Part shown: in pieces, positions 7,505-14,955 of the stretch
How positions within the stretch are numbered: position 1 is the stretch's first letter
Layout of the letters: each line of letters starts with the position of its first letter
DNA from: Actinomycetes bacterium
GTDB lineage: Bacteria > Actinomycetota > Acidimicrobiia > Acidimicrobiales > Palsa-688
Assembly: GCA_021808785.1 (NCBI GenBank)
Contig: JAKBAX010000013.1
Coordinates: 1 to 32,077 of the forward strand
DNA: 32,077 nucleotides
Direction of reading: 5' to 3'
Program-made: the position numbers and the translations under genes
Notes under the pieces: generated by a model
What the model was told of the DNA's origin: nothing
The model's database searches: none
What the model saw: only the letters and a program-made list of their open reading frames with translations

Positions 7505-9067
7505 GTGCCCGCCGCCCTCGCCCCGCTACGTCATCGTGATTTCGCCCTCATATGGACGGCGGCCCTCCTCTCCAACGTGGGCTCGTGGATGCAGACGGTC
7601 GCGGTCGGGATCCTGGTCACCGCCCGGACCGGTCAGCCGGGTTGGACCGGCCTGGTGGCAGCCGCCGGCTTCCTTCCGATAGGCCTCCTCTCTCCTGTCG
7701 GAGGCGTGATGGCCGACCGCCTCGACCGTCGCTCCTGGCTGTTCCTGACCACCTGCGGTGAGACCCTCTTCGCCTCGGTCCTGGCCGTGGTCGCCTGGGC
7801 TGGCCATCCCAGCCCGGCCCTGGTCACCTTGCTGGTTCTCGGTGGCGGGGCATCCGCTGCCATCGGCTTTCCGGCCTTCCAGGCCATGATGCCCGACCTG
7901 GTCCCGACCGACGAGCTCACGGCCGCCATCTCGCTGTCGTCGGCCCAGTTCAACCTGGGTCGGGTGGTCGGCCCGGCCCTGGCCGGCGTAGCCATCGTGG
8001 CCGGCGGTTACCGCCTGGCCTTCGTCATAAATGCGGTGTCGTTCCTCGCTGTGCTGATCGCGGTGCGCCTGGTCCACCTACCGGCCCGGCCCGGGGGCGA
8101 CCCGGCGACCCTGGGGAGGCGCCTGGCCGAAGGGGCGAGGGCCACAGCCGCCGACGAACGGGCCCGTTTCGCGGTGACCCTCATATCCGTCGTGGCCCTC
8201 ACCGCCTCGCCATTCATCGCTCTGGTGCCGGCCCTGGCCCTCGAGGTATTCCACTCCAATGACTACGGCACGTCCGTGCTCATCACGAGCCAGGGCATCG
8301 GAGCGGTGACCGGCGCCCTGGCCCTCACCCCACTGGTCAGACGGTTCGGCCGCCGCCGGGTGCTGGTCGGCGATCTGGCCGCGACCTGTGCCGGCCTGGT
8401 GGCCTACGGGCTGTCGCCCGACCTGTGGGTGGGAGCGGTCGCCCTGCTGCTGGTCGGCGCCTCCTACATCGGCGTCCTGGCCGGTGGCAACACCGTCGTC
8501 CAGCTGACCGCGCCGGCGGCCCTCCGGGGTCGCATGCTCGGCATCTACATGATGGCGCTCGGCATTCTCTACCCCATCGGAGCCTTGATCCAGGGCTGGT
8601 TGGGCGGGTGGCTGGGGTTGCGGGCCGTCACCGTCGGAGGGGCGGTGCTGCTCCTCGCCCTGGTCGGGACGGGGCTGGTGGGTGGCGCCTTCCCCTCCCG
8701 ACTCGACGGCCCTCCGCCAGCAGGATCAGTGAGGCCAGTTGATGCGGTCGCCCCCAGCCGAGATGGCCGACTCCAAGAGGGTCTCCAACTCTCGGAGGAC
8801 GTCGTCGGGGGTGGCGTGGCGGAAGCCGGCCTCGATGGCGGCCACGCTGACCGACAACTGGCGGGTCTGATCACCAGGATGGGGCACCTCCTGGCGGGCC
8901 ACGCCCGACCGCACCCGCTCGGCGGCGGCCACCGCCTGCTTCATGACCGATCCCCGGAGCAGCACCACCAGGTCACCGGTGCCGACCACGTAGGCCCGGT
9001 CCGACAGCCGGACCGTGTCCCGGACGGAGTGGGCGATGGTCCTGAGCGCCTCGGCACCCGCGGGTGA
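7505..9067 (+). CDS. MFS transporter (EntS-like) with an antisense-derived tail
   Basis: Residues 1 to about 400 form a complete 12-helix major facilitator of the MFS_3/EntS type: RHRDFALIW at the start, the GGVMADRLDRR loop after helix 2, GRVVGPALAG in helix 5 and RGRMLGIYMM in helix 10. Such proteins export siderophores or drugs. The fold ends near 8715, but the frame stays open to 9067, adding about 115 Gly/His/Asp-rich residues of no recognisable family. This tail is antisense to the end of the GGDEF gene. A TGA one base out of frame occurs at 8730-8732, so a frameshift or sequence error there would give a normal-length protein. The GTG at 7505 opens the typical N-terminus. Confidence 0.85.
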   Translation: MPAALAPLRHRDFALIWTAALLSNVGSWMQTVAVGILVTARTGQPGWTGLVAAAGFLPIGLLSPVGGVMADRLDRRSWLFLTTCGETLFASVLAVVAWAGHPSPALVTLLVLGGGASAAIGFPAFQAMMPDLVPTDELTAAISLSSAQFNLGRVVGPALAGVAIVAGGYRLAFVINAVSFLAVLIAVRLVHLPARPGGDPATLGRRLAEGARATAADERARFAVTLISVVALTASPFIALVPALALEVFHSNDYGTSVLITSQGIGAVTGALALTPLVRRFGRRRVLVGDLAATCAGLVAYGLSPDLWVGAVALLLVGASYIGVLAGGNTVVQLTAPAALRGRMLGIYMMALGILYPIGALIQGWLGGWLGLRAVTVGGAVLLLALVGTGLVGGAFPSRLDGPPPAGSVRPVDAVAPSRDGRLQEGLQLSEDVVGGGVAEAGLDGGHADRQLAGLITRMGHLLAGHARPHPLGGGHRLLHDRSPEQHHQVTGADHVGPVRQPDRVPDGVGDGPERLGTRG

Positions 9068-9973
9068 ATCGGGCGACCAGTCCCCCCCGGTGATCCCATC
9101 GACACGAACCCGCAGCAGCGAGTAGGGCTCGCCCGAGCGGCGGCGCCAGGCATCGACCTGCTCGTGGTCGGCCTCGAAAGCCAGGCCGTTGGGCAGTCCC
9201 GTGTACAGGTCCAGGGTGAGCGCCTCGGTGAGGACCTGGTTCTGCAGGCGCAGCTGCTCCACCTCCTGCTCGAGGCGGGCAACGTCGCGCCGCCTGGTCG
9301 TGGACCAGCTGTCGACCTCCCAGTTGTAGAGGTCCACCCGCCCGCCGCCTTCGGTCTTGGCCCGGTACATGGTCACATCGGCGTCACGGAGCAGGGCGTC
9401 CACCCGGTTGCGATGACCCAGCATGACCAGCGCGACCGACGCTGAGAGGGCCACCTCCACCCCGCCTACGACCACGGGCTGGGTGAGGGCCTCCAGCAGT
9501 TGGCCGGCGGCCGTGACCCCGTCGATCATCGGGATCGACGGTAGGACGGCCACGAACTCGTCGCCCCCCGTCCGGTAGGCGGACTCGCCCGATGGCAGGA
9601 TCGTCCTGAGCCGGTCGGCGGTGGCCTGCAGCACGGCGTCGCCCACCGCCCGCCCGTGCCGGCCGTTGAGGTGGGCGAACCCGTCGATGTCTATGAGCAG
9701 CAATGCGGGCCGGCTGCCGAACGGCTGGAACCGGTCGATCATCAGCTCCAGGTCCCGCCGCAGGGTCAACAAGCTCCCCAACCCGGTCAACGGGTCCCGG
9801 AGGAAGTCGGCCAGGGTCCCTACCGCTGTCGTCGCCACCGGGCCGGTGCCGGCACCGGTGTTGGCCGACGGTACGACATCCACCGCACCGGACGGCCGCT
9901 CACCCCGGCGAAGTGGCGGCAGGGAGAGCCTGCGTCGGGGCGCCGCATCCGATCGGGCCGACCTGGTCAACAC
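8726..9973 (-). CDS. Tandem GGDEF protein, second domain degenerate
   Basis: A 415-residue cytosolic protein. The first GGDEF domain (about 58-215) starts with DPLTGLGS, has the metal-binding IDIDGF and an intact RTGGDEF at 134-140, so it should make cyclic-di-GMP. The usual inhibitory RxxD five residues upstream is replaced by PSGE. A heptad-like coiled segment (DVARLEQEVEQLRLQNQVLTE, 230-250) leads to a second GGDEF-like domain (DLYTGLPN onward) whose signature is GTGDL (331-335), so this copy is probably non-catalytic. The first 55 residues are Pro/Arg-rich with no sensor. The GTG at 9973 follows CGGAGA. It is divergent from aspS. Confidence 0.88.
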   Translation of the reverse strand: MLTRSARSDAAPRRRLSLPPLRRGERPSGAVDVVPSANTGAGTGPVATTAVGTLADFLRDPLTGLGSLLTLRRDLELMIDRFQPFGSRPALLLIDIDGFAHLNGRHGRAVGDAVLQATADRLRTILPSGESAYRTGGDEFVAVLPSIPMIDGVTAAGQLLEALTQPVVVGGVEVALSASVALVMLGHRNRVDALLRDADVTMYRAKTEGGGRVDLYNWEVDSWSTTRRRDVARLEQEVEQLRLQNQVLTEALTLDLYTGLPNGLAFEADHEQVDAWRRRSGEPYSLLRVRVDGITGGDWSPDSPAGAEALRTIAHSVRDTVRLSDRAYVVGTGDLVVLLRGSVMKQAVAAAERVRSGVARQEVPHPGDQTRQLSVSVAAIEAGFRHATPDDVLRELETLLESAISAGGDRINWPH

Positions 9974-10046
9974 GTCTCCGTATCGGCCCCGCGGTGGCCC
10001 GGCTTGAGCGGGCGGAGTGGGTGGCGGGAGCGGTCGGCGCCTGATC

Positions 10047-10063
10047 GCTCACCTGAGGTGAGC
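10047..10063. promoter_or_regulatory. Inverted repeat in the GGDEF/aspS divergent region
   Basis: GCTCACCTGAGGTGAGC has perfect 7-base arms around TGA. It lies 28 bases upstream of the aspS ATG, at the expected -35 position relative to the TAGCCT box, and about 75 bases from the GGDEF start, so a protein bound here could affect either gene. Confidence 0.4.
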
Positions 10064-10074
10064 AAGCCAGCCGG

Positions 10075-10080
10075 TAGCCT
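10075..10080 (+). promoter_or_regulatory. Candidate -10 box of aspS
   Basis: TAGCCT fits the TAnnnT consensus and ends 10 bases before the aspS ATG, implying a very short leader. The inverted repeat 12 bases upstream would occupy the polymerase -35 contact region. Confidence 0.35.
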
Positions 10081-10090
10081 CGGTGGAGAT

Positions 10091-11899
10091 ATGGACTCAC
10101 CCCCGCCCCTCAACGTCAACCGTTACCGGAACCGCCGGTGCGGAGATCTCCGCACCGAGGACGTGGGGGGCACCGTGCAGTTGGCCGGCTGGATCGCGGC
10201 CAAGCGGGACCACGGCGGACTGCTCTTCGTCGACCTCCGGGACCCGAACGGCGTGGTGGCCGGCAGTGTCGTCCAGCTGGTGGTGCATCCCGATCAGGCC
10301 CCCTTCCCGGTGCTCGACGGGCTACGCCTGGAGAGTGTCGTGTCGGTCGGGGGTCGGGTCGTGGCCCGCCCGCCGGAGACGGTCAATCCCAAGCTGGCCA
10401 CCGGCGAGGTCGAGGTGGCGGTCGAGACGGCGGAGCCGCTCTCGTCGGCCGACGTCCTGCCCTTCCCGGTCGAGCGCGACACCGAGGTCGGCGAGGAGAA
10501 CCGTCTGCGCTACCGCTACCTGGATCTGCGCCGTGGCCCCCTCGCCGAGCGCATCGCCCGCAGAGCCCAGCTCGCCACCCTGGTCCGCATCCACCTGGCC
10601 GCCCGCGGCTTTCTGGAAGTCCAGACGCCGGTGCTGACCGCCTCGTCCCCGGAGGGGGCGAGGGACTTTCTGGTGCCGTCCAGCCAGTACCCGGGCGAGT
10701 TCTACGCGCTGCCCCAGGCCCCTCAGCAGTTCAAGCAGCTCCTGATGGTCGGCGGCATAGAGCGCTACTTCCAGATCGCCCCGTGCTTTCGCGATGAGGC
10801 GTCGCGGGCCGATCGCAGCCCCGGCGAGTTCTACCAGATCGACCTCGAGATGGCCTTCGCCACCCAAGATGACGTGTTCCACGAGGTGGAGCTCCTGATG
10901 ACGGCGATCACCGAGGGGCTCTCCTCGAAATCCACCTCGGCGCCCTTCCCCCGGCTGACCTTCACCGAGGCCATCGACCGGTTCGGCTCCGACAAGCCGG
11001 ACCTACGCCTGGGGCTGGAGCTGTGCGATGTGACCGCCGACCTCGGCGGCCGCACGGAGTTGCCGATGTTCGCCGACGCCCCCGGCGCGGGCCACGTCAT
11101 CCGGGCCCTCCGCGTGCCGGGCGGGGCCGGCCGGTCCCGCAAGTGGTTCGACGGCTTCGCCGACGAGGCCAGGAAAGCCGGCGTCGTCGGTACCTGGCTC
11201 CAGCTGGACCCCACCGGAACCAAGGGTCCACTGGCGCGGCGCCTGACCGAGGAAGAGGTGGGCGTGGTGGTACAGGCCGCGGCGGCCGAGCCCGGCGACG
11301 CCATCCTGGTCGCGGTCGGACCTCGGATGAAGGCTTCCCTCCTGCTCGGCGACCAGCGCCGGCGCCACGGCCGCGAGCTCGGGCTGGCCGATCCTGACCG
11401 CCTGGCGTTCGTGTGGGTGGTCGACTTCCCCATGTACGAGCAGGACGAGGCCACCGGTGCGTGGGACTTCGCCCACAACCCGTTCTCTATGCCTCAAGGC
11501 GGTTTGGAAGCCCTCCGGGACAAGGATCCGGGCGATGTGCTGGCCTACCAGTACGACCTGGTGTGCAACGGTGTCGAGCTGTCGTCGGGGGCGGTGCGCA
11601 ACCACCGCCCGGACATCATGGAAGCGGCTTTTGCCATCGCCGGTTACGGCCCCGATCGCATCAGGTCGTCGTTCCCGGCGCTCTGGAACGCCTTCCACTA
11701 CGGTCCTCCGCCCCACGCCGGCATCGCCCCCGGCTTCGACCGGATCCTCATGGTCCTGGAGGACCAGGCCAATATCCGCGAGGTAATCGCCTTCCCGCTC
11801 AACCAGTCGGCTCGGGACCTCCTCATGAGTGCCCCCGCTCCGGTCACCGATGCCCAGCTGCGCGATATCCACCTTGCGGTGGTCCCCCCGGCCCCCTGA
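10091..11899 (+). CDS. aspS: Aspartyl-tRNA synthetase
   Basis: A 602-residue bacterial-type class IIb synthetase that charges tRNA with aspartate. In order: the N-terminal OB anticodon-binding domain (GWIAAKRDHGGLLFVDLRDPNG), motif 1 region (LRYRYLDLRR; FLEVQTPVLTASSPEGARDFLVPS), the QFKQLLMVGG flipping loop, motif 2 (FRDEASRADRSPGEFYQID), the bacterial GAD insertion, and motif 3 (GIAPGFDRILMVL). The His in RDHGG is what non-discriminating AspRS enzymes carry, whereas discriminating ones have Leu; such enzymes also make Asp-tRNA(Asn) for GatCAB. The ATG at 10091 is the only start that gives the normal N-terminus. A longer open frame upstream is antisense to the GGDEF gene. Confidence 0.97.
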   Translation: MDSPPPLNVNRYRNRRCGDLRTEDVGGTVQLAGWIAAKRDHGGLLFVDLRDPNGVVAGSVVQLVVHPDQAPFPVLDGLRLESVVSVGGRVVARPPETVNPKLATGEVEVAVETAEPLSSADVLPFPVERDTEVGEENRLRYRYLDLRRGPLAERIARRAQLATLVRIHLAARGFLEVQTPVLTASSPEGARDFLVPSSQYPGEFYALPQAPQQFKQLLMVGGIERYFQIAPCFRDEASRADRSPGEFYQIDLEMAFATQDDVFHEVELLMTAITEGLSSKSTSAPFPRLTFTEAIDRFGSDKPDLRLGLELCDVTADLGGRTELPMFADAPGAGHVIRALRVPGGAGRSRKWFDGFADEARKAGVVGTWLQLDPTGTKGPLARRLTEEEVGVVVQAAAAEPGDAILVAVGPRMKASLLLGDQRRRHGRELGLADPDRLAFVWVVDFPMYEQDEATGAWDFAHNPFSMPQGGLEALRDKDPGDVLAYQYDLVCNGVELSSGAVRNHRPDIMEAAFAIAGYGPDRIRSSFPALWNAFHYGPPPHAGIAPGFDRILMVLEDQANIREVIAFPLNQSARDLLMSAPAPVTDAQLRDIHLAVVPPAP

Positions 11900-11951
11900 G
11901 CCCGGGGCGCTTTGCGTCGATTGCTCTCAGGTCACTCACAGGATAAAGGTA

Positions 11952-13079
11952 TTGTCTGGCGGCATCCGCAGTAGCCCGCTTCTCGCCAGCACCGCCGTCC
12001 AGCGCCTCACCGCCCGGAGCCGCCGGCTACGCCGCTGGTTCTGGCCGAGCACCGACGACGCCCTGGCTCGGCGCCGGGACGGGGCCATCGCCCTCGACGC
12101 GGCCTACCGGGCCCTTACCGGGGGGGCGCCCGCCCCGGCCGAGCGATCCGCATTGCTGGAACAGGCCAAGTCCGGGTTGGGCTTCGACGAGATGATCGGC
12201 CGGTTGCGCCGGACGGACCGGTTCCTGGCCCACGACGAGCCCCTGGCGACACAGTCGGTGCGGGACCGGCTGGAGCGGGACATCCGCCTGGAGGCGGCCC
12301 TCGGGGCAGCGACCGCAAACCGGCTGATCTTCCTGCACATCATGAAGACCGGTGGCACCTCGCTCAGCCAGACGCTCCGCAAATGGGCCGGCGAGAGCAG
12401 GTCCCGGGTCGGGATCCCCCTCGACGACCTGGCCGTGCTGTCAAGACCCCAGCTCTCGCGTCTGCGGGCCGTTTCCGGGCACCTCCCCTTCGAGGTCCTC
12501 GACCTCATGCCCGAGTCGTGGACCACGGCCACCGTCCTTCGTGACCCGGTGCGGCGCACCGTCTCGCACTACCGCGAGCTGCGCCGGACCTCGGTCCCGC
12601 ACCGGGACCTGTCGCTCGACGAGTTCATCTCCAGCGAGGTCTATGCGGTGCCGTCGGGCAACTACCAGGCCCGGGCCCTGGCCCACTCGATCGACCTGGC
12701 CTCGGCCTGGATCGGCTACTCGCCGAGGCGGCGCTACCTGGAGGCGGGGGGCGATCCCGACCAACCCAACCCCCTGCAGTCGCTCTTCGACTCGACCCCC
12801 ATCGAGGGCACCGGCGAGGAGTTGCTGCGAGCGGCCTCGGCCAACCTGGACCGGATCGATCTGGTCGGCGTCACCGAGGAGCTGGACCAGCTGGGCGCCC
12901 GGATCGGAGCCCTCTTCGGGGTGACCGGCGTCCAGCTGCCCACTCTCAACGCGTCGGAGGGCCCGCCCCCCGACGTGCCGCGCGCCATCCGCAAGAGGAT
13001 CGAGGCCCGGACCGAGATCGATCGGGAGCTGTACCGGCAGGCGCTGCGGATCAGCCGGCGGGGCGGAGTTCGCAGATGA
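11952..13079 (+). CDS. Sulfotransferase-family protein with DUF4214-like N-terminal module
   Basis: About 375 residues from the TTG at 11952. Residues about 47-92 (ALDAAYRALTGGAPAPAERSALLEQ...FDEMIGRLRRTDRF) look like the short helical DUF4214-type module found in surface and sugar-modifying proteins. The sulfotransferase domain follows: HIMKTGGTS at 129-137 is the 5'-phosphosulfate loop for PAPS, and VLRDPVRRTVSHY near 200 is the 3'-phosphate motif. It would transfer sulfate from PAPS to a carbohydrate or other acceptor; the acceptor is unknown. The start is uncertain: AGGATAAAGG precedes the TTG, and no ATG gives a better N-terminus. The gene starts 52 bases after aspS. Its 3' end overlaps a nitroreductase remnant on the other strand. 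Confidence 0.8.
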   Translation: MSGGIRSSPLLASTAVQRLTARSRRLRRWFWPSTDDALARRRDGAIALDAAYRALTGGAPAPAERSALLEQAKSGLGFDEMIGRLRRTDRFLAHDEPLATQSVRDRLERDIRLEAALGAATANRLIFLHIMKTGGTSLSQTLRKWAGESRSRVGIPLDDLAVLSRPQLSRLRAVSGHLPFEVLDLMPESWTTATVLRDPVRRTVSHYRELRRTSVPHRDLSLDEFISSEVYAVPSGNYQARALAHSIDLASAWIGYSPRRRYLEAGGDPDQPNPLQSLFDSTPIEGTGEELLRAASANLDRIDLVGVTEELDQLGARIGALFGVTGVQLPTLNASEGPPPDVPRAIRKRIEARTEIDRELYRQALRISRRGGVRR

Positions 13080-13149
13080 CGACCGGGACGTCCCGGTCGG
13101 TATTGCGCTGGTAGCCGTCGTAACCCCGGTAGGCGGCGCATGTCGCCCA
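13051..13149 (-). pseudogene. C-terminal remnant of a Ddn-type F420-dependent nitroreductase
   Basis: The minus strand reads 32 codons in one frame, beginning WATCAAYRGYDGYQRNTDRD and ending in VPVVICELRP before TGA at 13053-13051. The pattern Y..Y..YQ..TDR.(I/V)PVV closely matches the C-terminus of deazaflavin-dependent nitroreductase (DUF385/Ddn) proteins. An in-frame TGA at 13152-13150 and the absence of the other roughly 110 residues show that only the tail survives. It overlaps the last 29 bases of the sulfotransferase gene. Confidence 0.6.
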
Positions 13150-13236
13150 TCAGAGCCCGGTGCCGGGCTCGAGTGGGTTGTGGCCCGGTGTTGCAGCTGT
13201 AAACATTCACAGGACTCGGTCTACTGAGGGGGACCC

Positions 13237-14955
13237 ATGCACGATCTCATCGTTCGCGGCGCACAGCTCGTCGACGGCACCGGGGCGGCGGCCCGTACCG
13301 CCGACGTGGCGGTGGACGGCGGCCGCATCACCGAGGTCGGCCATCTCGGTGCCCGGGCCGCCCGCCGGCAGGTCGACGCCGACGGCCTGCTCATGACGCC
13401 GGGATTCGTCGACATCCACACCCACTACGACGGACAGGCGACCTGGGACCCGCTGCTCAGCCCTTCGTGCTGGCACGGCGTCACGACCGTCGTCATGGGC
13501 AATTGCGGGGTCGGGTTCGCCCCGGTCCATCCCGGCACCGAGGACTGGCTGATCCAGCTGATGGAGGGGGTGGAGGACATCCCGGGCACCGCCCTGGCCG
13601 AGGGCATCTCCTGGGGCTGGGAGAGCTTCCCCGAGTACCTCGACGCCCTCGACGCCATGCCCCGCGCCCTCGACATCGGCGCCCAGGTACCCCACGGCGC
13701 GGTGCGCGCCTACGTGATGGGTGAGCGCGGCGCCCGCAACGAGCCGGCCACCGCCGAGGACATCGAGGCCATGGCCCGCATCGTGCTGGAAGGGGTACGG
13801 GCCGGCGCCCTCGGCTTCTCCACCTCGCGGACGGTCGTCCACCGGGCCCTCGACGGCCAACCGGTGCCGGGCACCTTCGCCGCCGAGGACGAGCTGCGGG
13901 GCCTCGGGCGGGCTCTGGCCCAGGCCGGTCGCGGCGTGTTCGAGGTGGCCCCGGCCGGGGTCATGGGCGAGGACCTCCTGGCCCCCGAGAAGGAGGTGGC
14001 GTGGATGGCCCGGCTGTCGGCCGAGACGGGCCGGCCGGTCACCTTCGCGCTGGCTCAGCACAACCAGGCGCCCGACCAGTGGCGGGATCTGCTCCGGCTG
14101 GCCGCCGAGGCCACGGGCGAAGGAGCGGCCCTGCGGGCCCAGGTCATGGGGCGGCCGACCAACCTGCTGGTCGGCTGGCAGACCCAGACCCATCCGTTCC
14201 AGAAGCGGCCCACGTACCAGGCCATCGCCGACCTCCCCCTCGCCGAGCGCATGACCCACCTGCGGCGCCCCGAGGTGCGGGCCGCCATCCTCTCCGAGCA
14301 GGTCGCGGGCGGCCCCATGGCCAGCATCGTCTCGGCCGGGCTCGACCGCATCTACCCCATGGGGGAGCCCCCCGACTACGAGCCCGGTCCCGAGCGGTCG
14401 GTGGCCGCCATCGCGAAGGCCCAGGGGCGCGACGGCGAGGAGGTGCTCTACGACCTGATGATGGCGAACGACGGCCGGGAACTGCTCATGCTGGCCCTGC
14501 TCGGCTACAGCGCGGGGAACCTCGACGCCATGCGCGAGATGCTGCTCCATCCGAGTGCCGCTCTCGGGCTGTCCGATGGCGGCGCCCACTGCGGAGCGAT
14601 CTGCGACGCCTCGATGCCCACCTTCATGCTGACCCACTGGGCCAGGGACCGGGACCGCGGCCCGACGCTGGATCTGGAGCTGGTGGTGCGGAAGATGACC
14701 TCGGAGACGGCCCAGACCTACGGCCTGGCCGATCGGGGGGTGGTGGCGGCCGGGGCCAAGGCCGATTTCAACCTGATTGATTTCGACCGGCTGCAGCTAC
14801 GCCTGCCCGAGTTGGTCTTCGATCTGCCGGGCGGGGCCCGGCGCCTGGTCCAAGAGGCCGATGGCTACGTGGCCACCTTCGTCTCGGGGGTCCAGACCAT
14901 GGCCGAGGGCCGCGACACCGGCTCGCGCCCCGGCCGGCTGGTGCGGGGTCGGTGA
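13237..14955 (+). CDS. Amidohydrolase, N-acyl-D-amino-acid deacylase-like
   Basis: A 572-residue metal-dependent hydrolase of the D-aminoacylase (COG3653) group. It starts with the typical small beta domain (DLIVRGAQLVDGTG). Metal ligands appear as His61 and His63 in FVDIHTHYD, Cys90 in MGNCGVGFAP (the bridging Cys of D-aminoacylases), the His of ALAQHN, and Asp in GLSDGGAHCG. It ends with the usual KADFNLIDFD strand and TFVSGV. Family members cleave N-acyl-D-amino acids, but many actinobacterial relatives are uncharacterised. GAGGGGGA precedes the ATG. The stop overlaps the GTG of the Rieske gene (GTGA), so the two proteins are probably made together. Confidence 0.9.
   Translation: MHDLIVRGAQLVDGTGAAARTADVAVDGGRITEVGHLGARAARRQVDADGLLMTPGFVDIHTHYDGQATWDPLLSPSCWHGVTTVVMGNCGVGFAPVHPGTEDWLIQLMEGVEDIPGTALAEGISWGWESFPEYLDALDAMPRALDIGAQVPHGAVRAYVMGERGARNEPATAEDIEAMARIVLEGVRAGALGFSTSRTVVHRALDGQPVPGTFAAEDELRGLGRALAQAGRGVFEVAPAGVMGEDLLAPEKEVAWMARLSAETGRPVTFALAQHNQAPDQWRDLLRLAAEATGEGAALRAQVMGRPTNLLVGWQTQTHPFQKRPTYQAIADLPLAERMTHLRRPEVRAAILSEQVAGGPMASIVSAGLDRIYPMGEPPDYEPGPERSVAAIAKAQGRDGEEVLYDLMMANDGRELLMLALLGYSAGNLDAMREMLLHPSAALGLSDGGAHCGAICDASMPTFMLTHWARDRDRGPTLDLELVVRKMTSETAQTYGLADRGVVAAGAKADFNLIDFDRLQLRLPELVFDLPGGARRLVQEADGYVATFVSGVQTMAEGRDTGSRPGRLVRGR

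Noticed and set aside
9656-10090. A 145-codon upstream extension of aspS
   Set aside because: It is antisense to the GGDEF gene and its promoter region, and AspRS begins normally at 10091.
11886-11907. CCCCGG/CCGGGG hairpin across the aspS stop as a terminator
   Set aside because: Six-base GC arms are expected by chance here and only three T residues follow.
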